Of a stretch of DNA of 64,000 bases, positions 11,401 to 23,449 are shown piece by piece. Below the pieces are notes generated by a model. It saw nothing but the letters and a program-made list of their open reading frames with translations, was not told the origin of the DNA and searched no databases. The first letter of the stretch is position 1. Each line of letters begins with the position of its first letter. Source of the stretch: Ricinus communis. Its lineage: Eukaryota > Streptophyta > Magnoliopsida > Malpighiales > Euphorbiaceae. The stretch spans positions 4,348,446 through 4,412,445 of the forward strand of contig NC_063261.1 in the NCBI RefSeq assembly GCF_019578655.1, given 5' to 3'. The translations under genes and the position numbers were made by a program.

Positions 11401-14400
11401 AAACAAGTTCTGTTTAGTCTCTTATCTTCTATCCCTCCCTTACTCATTAGTAGTGAAGTGACTTTATTTGTCTCTAATTTTCTATGAACTCATGGTCAAT
11501 TTGTGCATGCAATATAAAATATTCATTTTGCTGTAGGCTGACCAATGGTCTTGAACCCCTGTAAAGTTACTAATTTTATAGCATGGAAAAGGAAATTCAG
11601 AAATGGATATGAGCAAACAGCATTCAGAAATTATAGGCAATGGAAATTTGGGGGAAGTGTGTAAATATTGAACATTTTAGGGTTTGTAAATGTTAATTTG
11701 ATATAATAATTTGAAAACACCATTCACTTGAGTAAATATCGCCATAAGAATAACAGATAATGAATTAAGTGGGCACATCAATGTTCAACTGTCAAAGTAT
11801 TAAAACAGAATAGTATTATAGATCTTTCTTAATTGCAAAATGTTGTTTAAAACACAACTATTTTTTCAATTTTGGAAAATTACAGAAATGACCTGAAGAT
11901 TTTCCATAATGTGGGAATGTTATGAATGCGGAAACATTATCATGGGAGTTTATATGCTTCATATGTTACAAATAAAGGCAGCTAGGAAAATTGTTTCTAT
12001 ACTAATTCAAGGATTGATGTGAAGTCTCCAACTTCGCTGTTTGGAAAGAGATGACATTATTTTTATCTATTTTTTGTTACTATTTCGGTTGTCATTTAAT
12101 TTCCAGCAATATCATAATAACATTATGGCTCTCTTTTGTAGGATTTTCTGGAGCTTGATGATGATGACCAATCTGAGAAGACTGTATCTGATGCATTGCC
12201 CGTCGAGAAAGAGAAGCTGGATACCACTTTGGCTGAAAATAAGACTAGTACTGCAAAAGCCATTACATTGGAGAAGCCTGCCACTTCTTTGCAAGCCAAA
12301 TCTCATGCAATTTCTATGCGGAACCAAACACCTCCGGTACTTCCTGATGGGTTTGTGGTTTCTGAAAAGGCCAGCACATTTACAGACAAAGCTGCATCTT
12401 TGCCTAGTCTTTCTGTCCAGCATCCAATGGAAAACAAGAAGCCATCTGTATCTGTAACATCTGATAGAGCTTCGTCAGCAAAGGAATCAAATGCTGCTCC
12501 TTCCTTATTTCGCTTTGAGGATAAAGTTTCCCCTAAGGAACCAAATGGATTTCCTTCATCTAATTTCAGTTCTAAAACAGAAAGCGCAGTGCCACAGTTG
12601 ACATTTACGTCTACTTCACCAGCTGTGACAAACTCCATGAGCTTAAGATTTGACACGTCTTCGGACCATAAATCAGGAATTTCAAGCAGGTTGGTATGCT
12701 TGTCTAAACTTCTTTTGCATGAGTTTCATGGTAATTTGAGGATTTATATTAACTATTATTGTCTAATCGTTTTGAGCATTTTAGATTACTGTGTTTATCT
12801 CAAAAATGGAGAATGAGGTCATTCACTTGTAGTATCGGGATATTATTAAATTATGGATTTCTCTTTTATTAAGACACTGTATTTCTTGTTACCTTTCTGT
12901 TCTATTCAACTAGGCTTTTCAATGAACAGCAATATCTGCTGCTCTTTTTCTTTTTTCTCAACAAAAACCTATGGTTCTGGATGCATTTTTATATTTCTGC
13001 TTTTTTTTTTTTCTCTTTCCCTTGAAAGGTGTGTTTTCTGTCTAATTATGCATTAATTGTTATCTTATACTTCTTCAAAGAAAATATTTATTATTTATAT
13101 TTTTGTAATACTTCCAATTTAACTGCTATTTTTGTCTTTCCAACTACTTTTCACTCTTTTATTCTCAAATCCTGCTACTATTTCATGAGCAACCAACATT
13201 AAGAATGCAAGACTCTGCATTAATTTTTTTTTTTTTGTTTAACTCTAGAGGAGAACAATATATTCGCAATAGTATTTTGAAGTGTGCTCTTCCCACTTAT
13301 GAATACTCCCATAAATTCCAGAAAAGAAAATTACTTGCTGTGGAGTTGACCTTTAATAGATGTGATTAAAGATTATTCTTGAGCCACATGATAAAAATAG
13401 TCATTGGATCTCACCGCATGAATTACAAGTTTAGGTCTTTGTCTAAGACACAGTATCTATTAATACAGCAGTTTACCATATACTGAATACTATTTGGGTA
13501 CCTTCTAAAAATGCTTAAAATTCTATTCCCAAAACAGAGCCTATTGCTCCTTACTGCACGAGGTTCTCTGATTTCCTATGCATTAGCAAGTTCTTTTACT
13601 ATTTCATAATACGTGTATGGCACCATAATTGTCAAAGGCGCGCTTGAGGCGAGAGGCGCAAGCCTTAGGGCCTCAAGCCAAGAAAAGCAGGTGACTTCAC
13701 TAAGGCGCACGCCTTGACTTCAATTATTTTTTTTTTCTTTAAAATATGAAATAATCTCGGCCCTTCATCATAAGCTTAATATAGGTTATGTAGGTTACAC
13801 ACACCTGATTATCTCTAAAAAAATAAAAGAAATAGAAGAAGAAGATTAGGGCAAAAAAAAGACATGATCGAGAAAAAGAAAAGAAGACTTCGCCACACAA
13901 CTTTGACAGCCACCTTAACAGCTCTATCCCTTTTGGAAATTAGTTTCCAAGAGTTTAGGATCTACAACTCAGCTTCAGCTTGCATTAATGATTGTTTATC
14001 TCAACTTCTTTTTTTTTTTTTCCTTTCTTCTTTTCCTCTTCTCCTTTTGCTATACCTGTAGGGTGTACTGTACTGATTGAAATTGTTTTTTCCTTTTCTC
14101 TTCTTTCCTTCTTCTCTTCTTTTCCTCCTACTCTGTTTCAAGCTTCATCTATGTTAAAATAGTGCCATTACAGGGCATGTAGGAGAGTAGGACTAAGACC
14201 ATAATTGTAGACTTATAAGTAAATTAGTAATGGAAGATGCTTTAGGATTTCTATTTACTTATAAGACTATATTTTACTTTTATTTTCTCTTTTGAACATA
14301 TCCTTTTATTGTTTGTTAAATGCCTCTTGAATATGATTGTCATGAATTTTTTTATATTTCTTTTCGTTGGTTGTGTTAAGCTTTTTATTTTATGCATTTT

Positions 14401-17400
14401 GAGTCTTAGTTTTATTTTATTTTATTTTTTGCGTCTCGCTTCAGTTAGGCGCGCCTCGCCTTGCGCCTTGCGCACCAAGAGCCTTTATCGCCTTTGTGCG
14501 CTTTTCGCCTTTAACAACTATGTATAGCGCATAGTTTATTTAAAGACCGGCGCTTGAGGAATACACATGCAACTATTGTTGTGTCTGTTGTTTTTAGATA
14601 ATATATATTTATATATTCTTTAATAGAAATGATGCGATTAGTACTTAATTCAACTTGGCCTCAATCCTTGTACCGTTTCGGGTTGGCTAGCTTCATAATT
14701 TCTTTTCCAGTCAGCTTGGTTTGGAGTGATATCTTTAGAGAGGTCTGGCACTACTAGGTACCATAGTTGTCAAAGGCGCGCCTGAGGCGAGAGGCGCAAG
14801 CCTTAGCGCCTCAAGCCAAGAAAGGCAGGTGATTTCACTAAGGCACACGCCTTGTGCACCTCAGACCTAAGGCGAGGCGCAAGCGAGGTGCGCCTTTGTA
14901 ATATTTTGACTTTTAGGTGTTTTTTTTCTTCTTTTAAGACATAAAATGATCTCAGCCCTTCATCATAGACTTAATATAGAATATTTAGGCTTCCCACACC
15001 TAATTATCTCCAAATTTAAAAAAAAAAAATGGAAGAAAGAAGATTAGGGAAGAAAGACATCAAGAAAAAGAAGAGAAGAGTCCATAATTATAGACTTATA
15101 ATAAATTAGTAATGGAAGATGCTTTAGGATTTCTATTATTCTAGGACTTCTAGTTATTTATAAGACTATGTTTTACTTTTATCATCTCTTTTGAACATGT
15201 CTTTTTATTGTTTGTTAAATGCCTCTTGAACATGATTGTCATAATTTTTTTATTTCTTTTCTTTGGTTGTGTGTTATGTTTTTTATTTTATGCATGGGTT
15301 GTGTTATGGGTCCTAGTTTTATTTTATTTTATCTTTTGCGCCTCGGCACTAAGAGCCCTTATCGCCTTGGTGCGCCTTTCGCCTTTAACAACTATGCTAG
15401 ATACTTGCTACTATTATATATGTTATCTTAGTGCAATCATGTTCATCTTTTCCCTTGTGACTTTGATATATAAAAATTTGGACCTGGTGAGATAGTTGGC
15501 CTGTGATGAATGGTTAGTTACACATAATAGTAATGTTTTTTTTTTTTATTTTTCAAGTTTAAATTATTACAATTAGCATAATAGTGTTGTCTTGTGATGG
15601 ATCTCTAGTGTTCTGTATAATGTTTGAGGGATTTCTGGTTTTGTTGAATGTCATACATTGGAAGGCTGATCTTGTTGAACAACTGTTATACTTTTAGTTT
15701 GGTTTGTTTTATTTGTTACTGTGCTATGGTTTTGACCATTTCACTCCCCTTTCCTTATCACTCATCTGATTATCAGCATATTTTGTTTCATAGTCCATTT
15801 TTTGGTTATGCAACCTTATTGAACTTTTCTGCTACCTACTTTGCAGCTTTGTTTTTGGTGCTGGTGATGCAACAAAGTCTCTGACAAAAGAACAAGAATC
15901 AGATAAACCTGCTGATACGAACAATTTGAAGGATGGAGTTGTCTTCAATTCAACTGAAACTGTGTCATCTGCTGTATCAATGTTATCACCAGCTGCCAGT
16001 GCATTCTCATTTGGCTTGGCCCACAATGATTCAAATGTAAATGGTTCTCTTGCATCTATCCCTTCATTTTCTTCCCCTGGTCCAGCTCTAGCTTCTCAAA
16101 ATGATTCTGGCCAAAATATTCTTAGCAGCTCAACCAATCTTGCTCTTAACAGCAGTAGCAATACCAATATTATCAGTGCTACAACTGCAAACATAAATAG
16201 TGGCGACCTCTCTTTATCAGCTTCAGCACCTTCCTTTGTGTCTGCACCGGTTTTGAAATTTGGTGCCCCTGTGGTTCCATCAACTTCGACCTCATCGATG
16301 TCACCAATTACTGGCGTAGAATCAACAGAATCCAAGAATGAAACAAGCTTTAGCAATCTAACAAATGTTACTTTTGGCAGCGCATCCTCTCCAATTACTA
16401 GCACTGGGGGCAGTCTGTTGAGTGTCCCATCCTCGGCAATGAAGAGTACAGGAAGTAGCTTATTTTGTGTTGCGTCCTCTGCTGTTGCAATTAGCGACAC
16501 ATCCTCCGCTATTATGACCACAGGCAGTACTTTCAATTTCAGTGCTGGAGCGAGTACTTCAGCTGCTGCTGTTACTACTGGTTTTAATCCTTTTAGTGCC
16601 GCTAATACTCAGACATCTGCAGCTGGTGCTGTTTTTTCAACTTCTACTCAGAGCATGCCCACTCAATTTGGTTCAACTGCATTATCTCCTTTTGGGTTTA
16701 GTGGGAGTACGGCCTTTTCATCTGGAAGTTCCTTGTTTAGTTCTTCAAGTTCGAGTGGTAAACTGTTCGGTTCGGGTACTACTTTTGGATCAACCTCCTC
16801 TACTTCGGAGGCCAACCCTGTTAGCTCCACCACTACTACTACACCAGTGTTTGGTTCTAATTGGCCAACAACTAAATCTCCCACGTTTGGTTCCTCCAAT
16901 TCTGCATCTTCCTCTACTGCGTTTGTGTTTGGAGCATCCTCAGCTTCTAATGCTGTAGCTAGCACCACATCTGTGATGTTTGGATCATCTCCTAGCGGTT
17001 CATCTGGTTCTGTTTTTAACTTCGGCTCGGCTGCTTCAGCTACCCAATTGCAGCCTGCATTTGCTAGCCCAAGTTCCGCCTCCACCTTTGGTTCATCTCC
17101 TGGTAATAATGATCAAATGAACATGGAGGACAGCATGGCTGAGGACACAGTTCAGGCAACGTCTACGGTTCCTGTATTTGGTCAACAATCAACTGCACCT
17201 CCATCGTCTGGCTTTGTATTTGGTTCTACAGCTCCAACAGGAGGTAATCAATTTGTCTCTACACCTACAGTTCCAGCAGCAACGAATCCTTTTCAATTTG
17301 GAGGCCAGTCAAATCTGGCAGCACCACAGAACCAGCCTCCCTTTCAGGCTTCTGGTAGTCTAGAGTTTAATGCTGGAGGGAGCTTCTCATTGGGCACTAA

Positions 17401-17464
17401 TGGTGGTGACAAGTCCAATAGAAAGTTTATCAGAGTAAACAGAAAAACCCAGCGGAAGAAGTGA
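5292..17464 (+). CDS. NUP1: Nuclear pore basket FG-nucleoporin NUP1/NUP136
   Basis: This is a plant FG-nucleoporin of the nuclear basket. In Arabidopsis, NUP1/NUP136 binds the TREX-2 mRNA export complex and influences nuclear shape. I reconstruct nine coding exons: 5292-5586, 6130-6176, 7495-7610, 8526-8724, 8941-9243, 9321-9413, 9511-10179, 12142-12689 and 15847-17464. All junction phases agree and the sum is 3,888 nt (1,295 residues plus stop), somewhat longer than the Arabidopsis protein. The basic N-terminus contains YEDRSGFGKFRKRPMRR; residues about 135-170 contain the ELERILKQKTFTRSEIDQL segment; residues about 757-1,280 are Ser/Thr-rich with some 16 FG motifs (FVFG, FSFG, TFGS, FQFG). 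The C-terminus is basic (KFIRVNRKTQRKK). Exon 3 ends at a GC donor. Introns 7 and 8 contain three transposon copies. No stop or frameshift is seen, so the gene looks functional. Confidence 0.93.
6841..7333. repeat. 245-bp tandem duplication in NUP1 intron 2
   Basis: Two direct units begin with gaatttaatttttggaac at 6,841 and 7,086, and both run through gatcattgatgctagaactg to a shared aagatcaattg end. The units are nearly identical except for small indels and point changes. The duplication lies wholly within intron 2 and does not touch either splice site. Confidence 0.9.
7605..7616 (+). other. GC-type splice donor of NUP1 intron 3
   Basis: Exon 3 ends in actag followed by gcaagt. Splicing from 7,610 to the acceptor at 8,524-8,525 (aacag before gtctgag) keeps the frame and yields the segment KQKTFTRSEIDQL. 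No GT donor near 7,610 gives an in-frame join, and reading through meets a stop about 13 codons later. AG/GCAAGT is the known consensus of the minor GC-AG class of U2-type introns. Confidence 0.8.
8421..8450. repeat. (AT)n microsatellite in NUP1 intron 3
   Basis: An uninterrupted alternating TA run of about 30 bp lies some 75 bp upstream of the exon 4 acceptor. Confidence 0.9.
10410..11390. mobile_element. hAT-like non-autonomous element, copy 1 (NUP1 intron 7)
   Basis: The element starts catagttgtcaaaggcg and ends cgcctttaacaactatg, which are imperfect inverted repeats of each other. It is flanked by the perfect 8-bp direct repeat tataatgc (10,402-10,409 and 11,391-11,398). An 8-bp target duplication is the hallmark of the hAT superfamily. 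About 100 bp at each end is GC-rich with repeated ggcg/cgcc words, while the interior is AT- and pyrimidine-rich. There is no transposase. Length is 981 bp. Confidence 0.85.
13624..14522. mobile_element. hAT-like non-autonomous element, copy 2 (NUP1 intron 8)
   Basis: This has the same termini as copy 1 (cataattgtcaaaggcg at the start, cgcctttaacaactatg at the end) and the same internal order, including the gcttcagcttg and tgtttgttaaatgcctcttga segments. The flanking 8 bp are tatggcac and tatagcgc, a decayed duplication matching at 6 of 8 positions. Length is 899 bp and it has no coding capacity. Confidence 0.82.
14762..15396. mobile_element. hAT-like non-autonomous element, copy 3 (NUP1 intron 8)
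   Basis: The termini are catagttgtcaaaggcg and cgcctttaacaactatg, with flanking 8 bp ctaggtac and ctagatac (7 of 8 match). At 635 bp it is the shortest copy. It lacks the internal segment around the gcttcagcttg motif of copies 1 and 2 but has a longer GC-rich left end (about 14,762-14,905). It lies only 240 bp from copy 2, in the same orientation. Confidence 0.83.
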
Positions 17465-18301
17465 AAATTAAGCATCAAGAGAAGCTGCTTCTTTGGCTAC
17501 AGGCTCCCGATTGTTGCATTGAATACACAAATAATTATAGTATGATGAGAGATTTAACAGCTTGAACGCAATGCTGTCAGTCACCTCAGATTATTTGGTG
17601 ATGATACAGGTAAATCCGCCTTTCTCAGGGCTCTGGAAATGTGCTCTGATTCTGTTTGCTATTTCAGATTTTCCTTTGGGACCAATTTGATCATCACAAG
17701 GCGGAGAAAGGTTGTCACAATTTTGTACCAGTTTTTCTTAGCAAATCTAAGAGTATTTGTGCTGTATCAGTGGTAGCTTATAGGATCCTATGGTTGGGCA
17801 AATTTGCTATTTAGCATGTTCTCTGTACTTGTCATATGTAATGTAACATAAACAGGAATTGATGTGAATTTGCTTAAGAAAACATCTTTATTGGTTGCAA
17901 GGATGTGCTAATCTGAGTGATCCGTTCTTCATTGCCAGGAAAATTTTTAGGATGAAGTGACCGCCAACCTGATTTAGGCTATGGGTCACATAAGTTAAAA
18001 CGGATTGATCCTATGCTAGTAATTGTTAATGGATTAGAGCTTAACTCGTTAAAGTTAACAGCAATCCCTTAATAGACTGGTTCATTTCAAGTTTGATTGA
18101 ACCTTTGCATCCAACTTTTTGTAACTTTCGGCTGTTTCTTTCTCCTTTGTTGTCACTGTGCTCCGTTGGTAGTTATTCTTTCCTTTTGCGTGGATATAAG
18201 TGGTGAATAATTGTAAAGATGTATTTGAATGTAGCTACAGATTTGCATTCAATTGTATTTAACAAGACTGTCCAAATTTCATGAGCACCTAAAAGAAAGA
18301 A
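17465..18301 (+). other. NUP1 3' untranslated region and spacer
   Basis: After the NUP1 stop there is no further coding signal up to the left end of the large MULE. Transcript text such as tgtaatgtaacataaac near 17,838 could be close to the poly(A) site, but there is no canonical AATAAA at a clear position. The last nine bases (18,293-18,301, aagaaagaa) are the left copy of the MULE target duplication. Confidence 0.4.
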
Positions 18302-18431
18302 GGGTTAAGGTACATTTTCGCCCCTAATGTTTGCCTCTTGCTACAAATAAGCCCCTTAAAGTAAATTTAGGGACATTTAACTTGGAGAAATGTTTTTTTG
18401 GATTATATTGGCCTCCTCTCATAACGTTGTG
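18302..18431 (+). repeat. Left terminal inverted repeat of the large MULE
   Basis: It reads gggttaaggtacattttcgc then cctaatgtttgcctcttgct, acatttaacttggagaaatg and attatattggcc, all matched in order by the reverse complement of 31,097-31,220 with scattered differences. Confidence 0.9.
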
Positions 18432-18617
18432 TAGAAAAGGAGCGTGATGCCGTTTGCATATAAGCTGAGGTGTATATATGGGAGCCATTGCAACGTTCGC
18501 TTTATGTAACCAATTTACACTTTTTTAATAGGATCAAATTCTTTAGTCTAAAAGAAAGCTTATGAAACCCTAAATTAATTTAGGAAGTAGAAAATTGATG
18601 AAATTGGAAGTGAATGT

Positions 18618-18916
18618 ATGGCTTCATCTTCATCATCATCAAGTGTGAGATTTGCTGGAAGGAGTAATGTAGAAATTGAGTATGAAAGACCAATTAAGTT
18701 TTGTTTTTGTGGAGTTAGGGGGTGTAGAGTGAAGGCATATCGATGGATAGAAAATAATCCAAGACATAAGTTTTACGGATGCCCAAATTATGAAGTGAGC
18801 ATGCGTATTTAGTATGTTAATGTGGTGAAAATGTAAATTGAGTTGTAATTTGGTTGTATTTACAGGTAAAGAGTTATAGGTATTTTAGATGGCATATTAC
18901 CGATGTTGTTCCCTAG
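18618..18916 (+). CDS. Small GRF-type zinc finger protein carried by the MULE
   Basis: There are two exons, 18,618-18,794 and 18,866-18,916, with a gtgagc donor and tttacag acceptor. They join in frame to give 75 residues ending at tag. Residues about 26-60 contain the GRF zinc-finger signature: FCFCGVRGCRVKAYRW, then NNPRHKFYGCPNYE. The second exon supplies YRYFRW, where family members normally have a Cys before the FxW motif. That last zinc-ligand Cys is replaced by Tyr, so metal binding may be impaired. The gene lies only about 190 bp inside the MULE left inverted repeat, facing inward, opposite the transposase relic. GRF fingers bind nucleic acid in other proteins; a role here is unknown. 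It could be a captured host fragment. Confidence 0.65.
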
Positions 18917-19339
18917 ATTGTATGTAATAGTGTTAATGGTGATATAGGGATATGTTGAGTATTATGTGTATTGGTGGTTATTGTTGAATGGTACAAATTT
19001 AGGTAATCCTTTCTTATTGAAATGAAATAGTACTTAAGAGAAGAAAATTGATCCAATTTATGCTTTTATGTGAATTGCTTTTTATTGTACCATTATAGAG
19101 TATTGTTAACACAAAAGTAAGGCTAGAATGACCTGGATAAAAATGAGTATCAGAATGGCAAAATAGCTTTGTTTGTTTCATTCATAATGAGTGTCTATAA
19201 AAACACTTACACTTGAATGCAAAAAAGGTTCTGCGGTGCTCTAATCTAATAACAGAAAGAAGCACTTAATACCAATTGTTGTTTAAAATACTTGAACTAA
19301 ATATTAACAAAATCAATACCATATAAAGAAGCCCTAAAT
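18917..19339. other. MULE interior, no gene seen
   Basis: AT-rich spacer between the convergent GRF gene and the end of the transposase relic. It probably holds the two 3' ends. Confidence 0.5.
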
Positions 19340-21702
19340 CTACTGAGCTTGAGTTGATGTAGAACCAATTGGTTCATTCCCAGTAGTAGTTTTCCTGGCC
19401 CTCATTGCATCCCTCTGCGCCTGTAACTGTCTACTAGTTATTGCATTACCTCCTCTCCATTGAAGTCTTAGAGGTTGATATGGCAGGTCGGTAGGGGTAA
19501 GGACCTGTGTACCATCTCCATGGAAGTTAATGGTCCTTATATTACTATTTGCAGGTCTCAATGGCCTTATTGTTCTTAATTCTTTTACGGTATAAGAAAT
19601 CTAGTCTCAATATCTAGATCAATAATAGGTGGGGAAACACCTTCATCAATAACAGTTTCACTTGCTTGCCCAGGTTGATAACATAAAAGAGCACTTAATA
19701 AGGAATCTATTACACATTTAATCATAAAACTATAAGAAGCTATTGCACTTACATTTAGTATTGTTCTTCTAGCATTTAGATTAACAAAGCAACCAAATCC
19801 AGATTGTCTAGATGATCTACTCGAGTGTGAGTTTCCTACATTGGATGGTTGTGCATTTGTAGGTGTTTGCCCTATAGCTTCTTATGTTTGACTTGAAGCT
19901 GCATTAGGTTGTCTCTATCTTTTACTTGCAGCCCTTACACTTAATCTTGCATTGGAATAATTTATTGCATTAGGCTGTCTTTGTCTACTCCCACTTGGAT
20001 TGGACTAATTTTCAGTTGTATTTGAGACTAGTACCTGTCACACCAAATTGGGTAAACACATCAATTACTTAGTGAAATGCATCAAATTAACACATTTTAG
20101 AAAATAAACAGTTAACTGAGATCTTTTGTTTGGACAACTAATCCTATTATGACCTTCACCTTTGCAAATGCCGCAACTTTGTTTCTTGCCCTTCTTTAAT
20201 AGCTTTCCAATAGGATTAGGCTCAATAGAAGCCCTAATCCTCTTCTTCCTTGGCCTGTCAGGCATCTTTGTCATTAGTGAAGATTCTATACTTTGATGCT
20301 CATCATACCTCATAAACTTCTTGCCAGCTACATGTTGCATTGGATATTCCTAAGTCTTTAAATATATTCACTTATGATACCAATTCAATATAACAGAAAG
20401 GGGGTCAATCTTGCTATGATGCAAAGCATAGATTGCATGAGGACATGGGATACTAGTGAGATCCCATCCCCTGCATGTACAAAGATGTCTGTCTAAGAAA
20501 GGGGGTCAATCTTATTTTCATTGATCTTGTTCATGGTTTGAAGTTATATATTCAAGCATGCTGACTATGGGCTTATTCTTTGCATCCATAATCCAAGCAC
20601 TAAAGGACTCTGAAATATTGTTATCCACCATTTTAGACTTACACTTTCAACTAAAGTATGTTCTGCACTAGTACGATGGATTATATTTCATCAAACCTTC
20701 AATAATTTTTTACTCGCCTAAAAAAATTAGAAGTACAGTTTTAAAACAATAATGTATATGCAAATGAACTCAAACATAAGCACAAAATAGTAGCACTTAC
20801 CTGCCCTAACTTGTTCAAATTGTCCTCGAATTCTTCGCCATATATGCTCCAAGCACATATCTAGAACTTCTTTTTAACACCTAATACTACTCCATAATTT
20901 GCAATTGATTCTTTAGCTTCCACAACATTTGCAAATTTCATCCCTAGTACAAAATGAGCATTCTCATCACTAGCTTTATTCCTAACTCTTTTTACAGGTG
21001 GTGCTGTGTCTTTCTCTTCTGAGTCATCTTCCTCACTTGCTTCATCAGACTCATCCTGATTCTCATCTTCTACCTCAATATCATCTCCTTCACTTACATA
21101 TCCAATAGGAGCAGTGTGAGGTTATAGTCTTACCTTAGTAACACATTCACTTACTCCCATGTATTAGTTTCATTAGCCCCTACATCCTTACTGCTAGAGT
21201 GTATGTTTTCACCCTCATAACTCTGTCCACCTAAAGTCTCATGGCCCTCACCACTAGCACCAGCCTTTTCATCACCATTTCCACAGCTTGGATACTACTA
21301 CGCCTGCTATTTCTACCTTATTACCCTATAAATTGTCATTTCTTAGTTCTGGCCTTTCTAAACCTAATATGGGCAGGTGGAAAATTGATACATCTAAATC
21401 ATGGTCCTCATATATTTCTATCTCACTAACCCAAGCCCATTTATTAATACAATTTACTACTCTTGATCACACATTAAAAACAAACCATATGTTCAGCTTT
21501 GCCTAGGTTCCAACGTAAACATATTTTTAACATTAATCACACCCAACTGATTTCTGTATTTGTTTAAAAGCACATCATAATTCAAGTAATCATAATCATA
21601 ATCATCCACCACATCAACTTAACCATTATCATATATTAATTCACTCCTTTCGTACCTCTAAAATCCTCCATAATTAAACCTTAAGTCAATGAAACTGTCC
21701 AT
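19340..21702 (-). pseudogene. MULE transposase, internally deleted
   Basis: Read on the minus strand from an ATG at 21,702 (MDSFIDLRFNYGGF), the blocks are as follows. The N-terminal region has in-frame stops. An acidic linker leads to the MuDR domain (about 21,115-20,840, with FVLGMKFANVVEA). A block with NNISESFSAWIMDAKNKP lies near 20,630-20,560, then a SWIM finger (TCRGWDLTSIPCPHA, about 20,490-20,430). The C-terminal zinc knuckle (CGICKGEGHNRISC, 20,340-20,065) and the tail (19,561-19,340) follow. The DDE catalytic core that should lie between the MuDR and NISESFSAW blocks is absent, so this copy cannot code for active transposase. It differs clearly from the relic at 1,424-3,892 and belongs to another MULE lineage. 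It fits as the own gene of the 18,302-31,220 element. Confidence 0.82.
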
Positions 21703-22150
21703 ACTGCAATTATAATCAAATAAAGTATAATCAATAACCTAACTTAAACAAAACCCTAAATTAGTTTTTTTATGTCCATGTCACAACACATGAGTAAATA
21801 AATAACAAAATCAGGACCATATTCTCCAGTTTAATAAAAAGAAACCCCAATTTATAGAAAAATAACTATAACGACAATATAAGAACAAACAACTTCAACC
21901 CGACCATTTATGCTTAGTCAAAGTTACTTACCTGTTGAAGACTTTCTCAACAATGTAAGTCGAAAAGTAAGCTTCCAAATGCATCCTCATTACACTTTTA
22001 CTTTGGTAGAAAAGGGAAAAACTTCATGTAATTATTTACCTTTTAGGGTGACAATGTAATGCAAAAAGAATTGGGGATTTTTTTATTTGTTGTATAAAGC
22101 TTACTTCTTTAACTAAGAGAGGGAAAATTTCCGGTACTGTCAATTTTTTT
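21703..22150. other. MULE 5' interior, no gene seen
   Basis: Upstream region of the transposase relic on the minus strand. It is AT-rich and would hold its promoter. There are no open frames of note. Confidence 0.4.
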
Positions 22151-22519
22151 TGAAAGGCTATCTATGAGTGTGGCTTTTTCAGGGTCCGCCCCAAGTGATT
22201 GTGGCTACATCATTGTATCGAAGATTGTCTCATTCGTACTAGGCTTAATTTGAAAGTAAGCCGTCCGAAAAGAGGTCTCAAAGGATCACGGCAACTGCGA
22301 TGACCATGAAATATCGAAAAAGAATGGGAGTCGCCACCCGAGTAAAATAACCAGGACAAATAGAGAGGGGCGAGGGATGTTGGCTCGCATTCCTCATAGA
22401 GTGCTTAACTTTTCCCCTTCCTGAATCAGAGATTTGGGTTTAGAAAGTTAGGCATGTGCTGGAAAGGAGGTAGGAACCCCAACACGTTTAGGCATAACAC
22501 TACAATAAAAGACTGATTT

Positions 22520-22850
22520 AAAGACCATATTTAGCCACTACAACAAAGTGGTTGTTATTTAGTAACCATTCAGAGACCACTTGTAGACCAAATTACTTTT
22601 GTAATTTTTAGCGACCATATGGCAACCATATAGCGACCACAATAAGTGGTTGCTAATTCTTGCGCCAGAAAAATTAGCAGGAATATAGAGATCAATAGAG
22701 ACTATATATTTCGTCTCTAATTTAGAGACCACATTAAGTAGTCGCTAAGCTGGACCCTAACTATTTATTGGGAGCTTAGGGACCACTTAGAGACCAGTTA
22801 TGTGGTCTCTAAATTAGAGACCAAAGTTAGTGGTCTCAAATTATTATAAG
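22520..22850. repeat. Left subterminal repeats of the CACTA element
   Basis: This is a dense cluster of 10-12-bp words of the type agagaccac, ggtctctaa, agcgaccac and gtggtcgc in both orientations. The matching cluster lies at 25,400-25,710. Confidence 0.85.
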
Positions 22851-23449
22851 TTGCTCGCATAATTATTAATATTATAACAATTAATGTAATATTTATTTTA
22901 ATATATAAAATATAATTAAATATTTTATAAAAAGATATTTTCTAAAAATAAGAAAATATAAGAATAATTAAAATAATATATATATATATATAATAAAAAT
23001 ATTATTTCATATGTTTAAAAATATAGAACAAAAATTACTATAATTTGATATATTATATAATTTAACTTTTAACTTTATAATGTCAAAATTCAAAATTTAA
23101 ATATGAATAAAATTTCAATTTTAAAATATTTTAAAATATAAATATAACATTATTATATATAAATTTCAAAAGCCATTTACTAACAAAACAAAAATAAAAA
23201 TATGTTATATGAATTTAAGAAATTAAAACTATGTAAGAAAACTATACAGTTTCATTGAAAACTACGTAGTTCTATTTCCATTTCAATTCTTAACCTCACA
23301 GCTTCACTATCACAGCGTCCACGCCACCCTCTAAGTCTAACCTTTCCACCCCTTGCAAACACTCATTTACCGGTCATCTTTCTTCAAGCCTCCACCCTTG
23401 TAGCAGTCGCCGTTATTGGAGTTTTCACCTTTAAAGGAGAAGTAAAAAG

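Noticed and set aside
12694..12699. Alternative donor gtatgc for NUP1 exon 8
   Set aside because: Joining it to the acceptor at 15,846 puts exon 9 out of frame with a stop after a few codons; donor gttggt after 12,689 gives FVFGAGD in frame.
11146..15495. Recurring small frames starting MFVKCLLNMIV
   Set aside because: They are the same AT-rich part of the three hAT-like copies; the similarity is of repeats and no domain is present.
16096..17085. Minus-strand and alternative-frame open frames over NUP1 exon 9
   Set aside because: They are shadows of the Ser/Thr-rich FG repeat coding sequence; the plus-strand frame has the FG motifs and correct splice phase.
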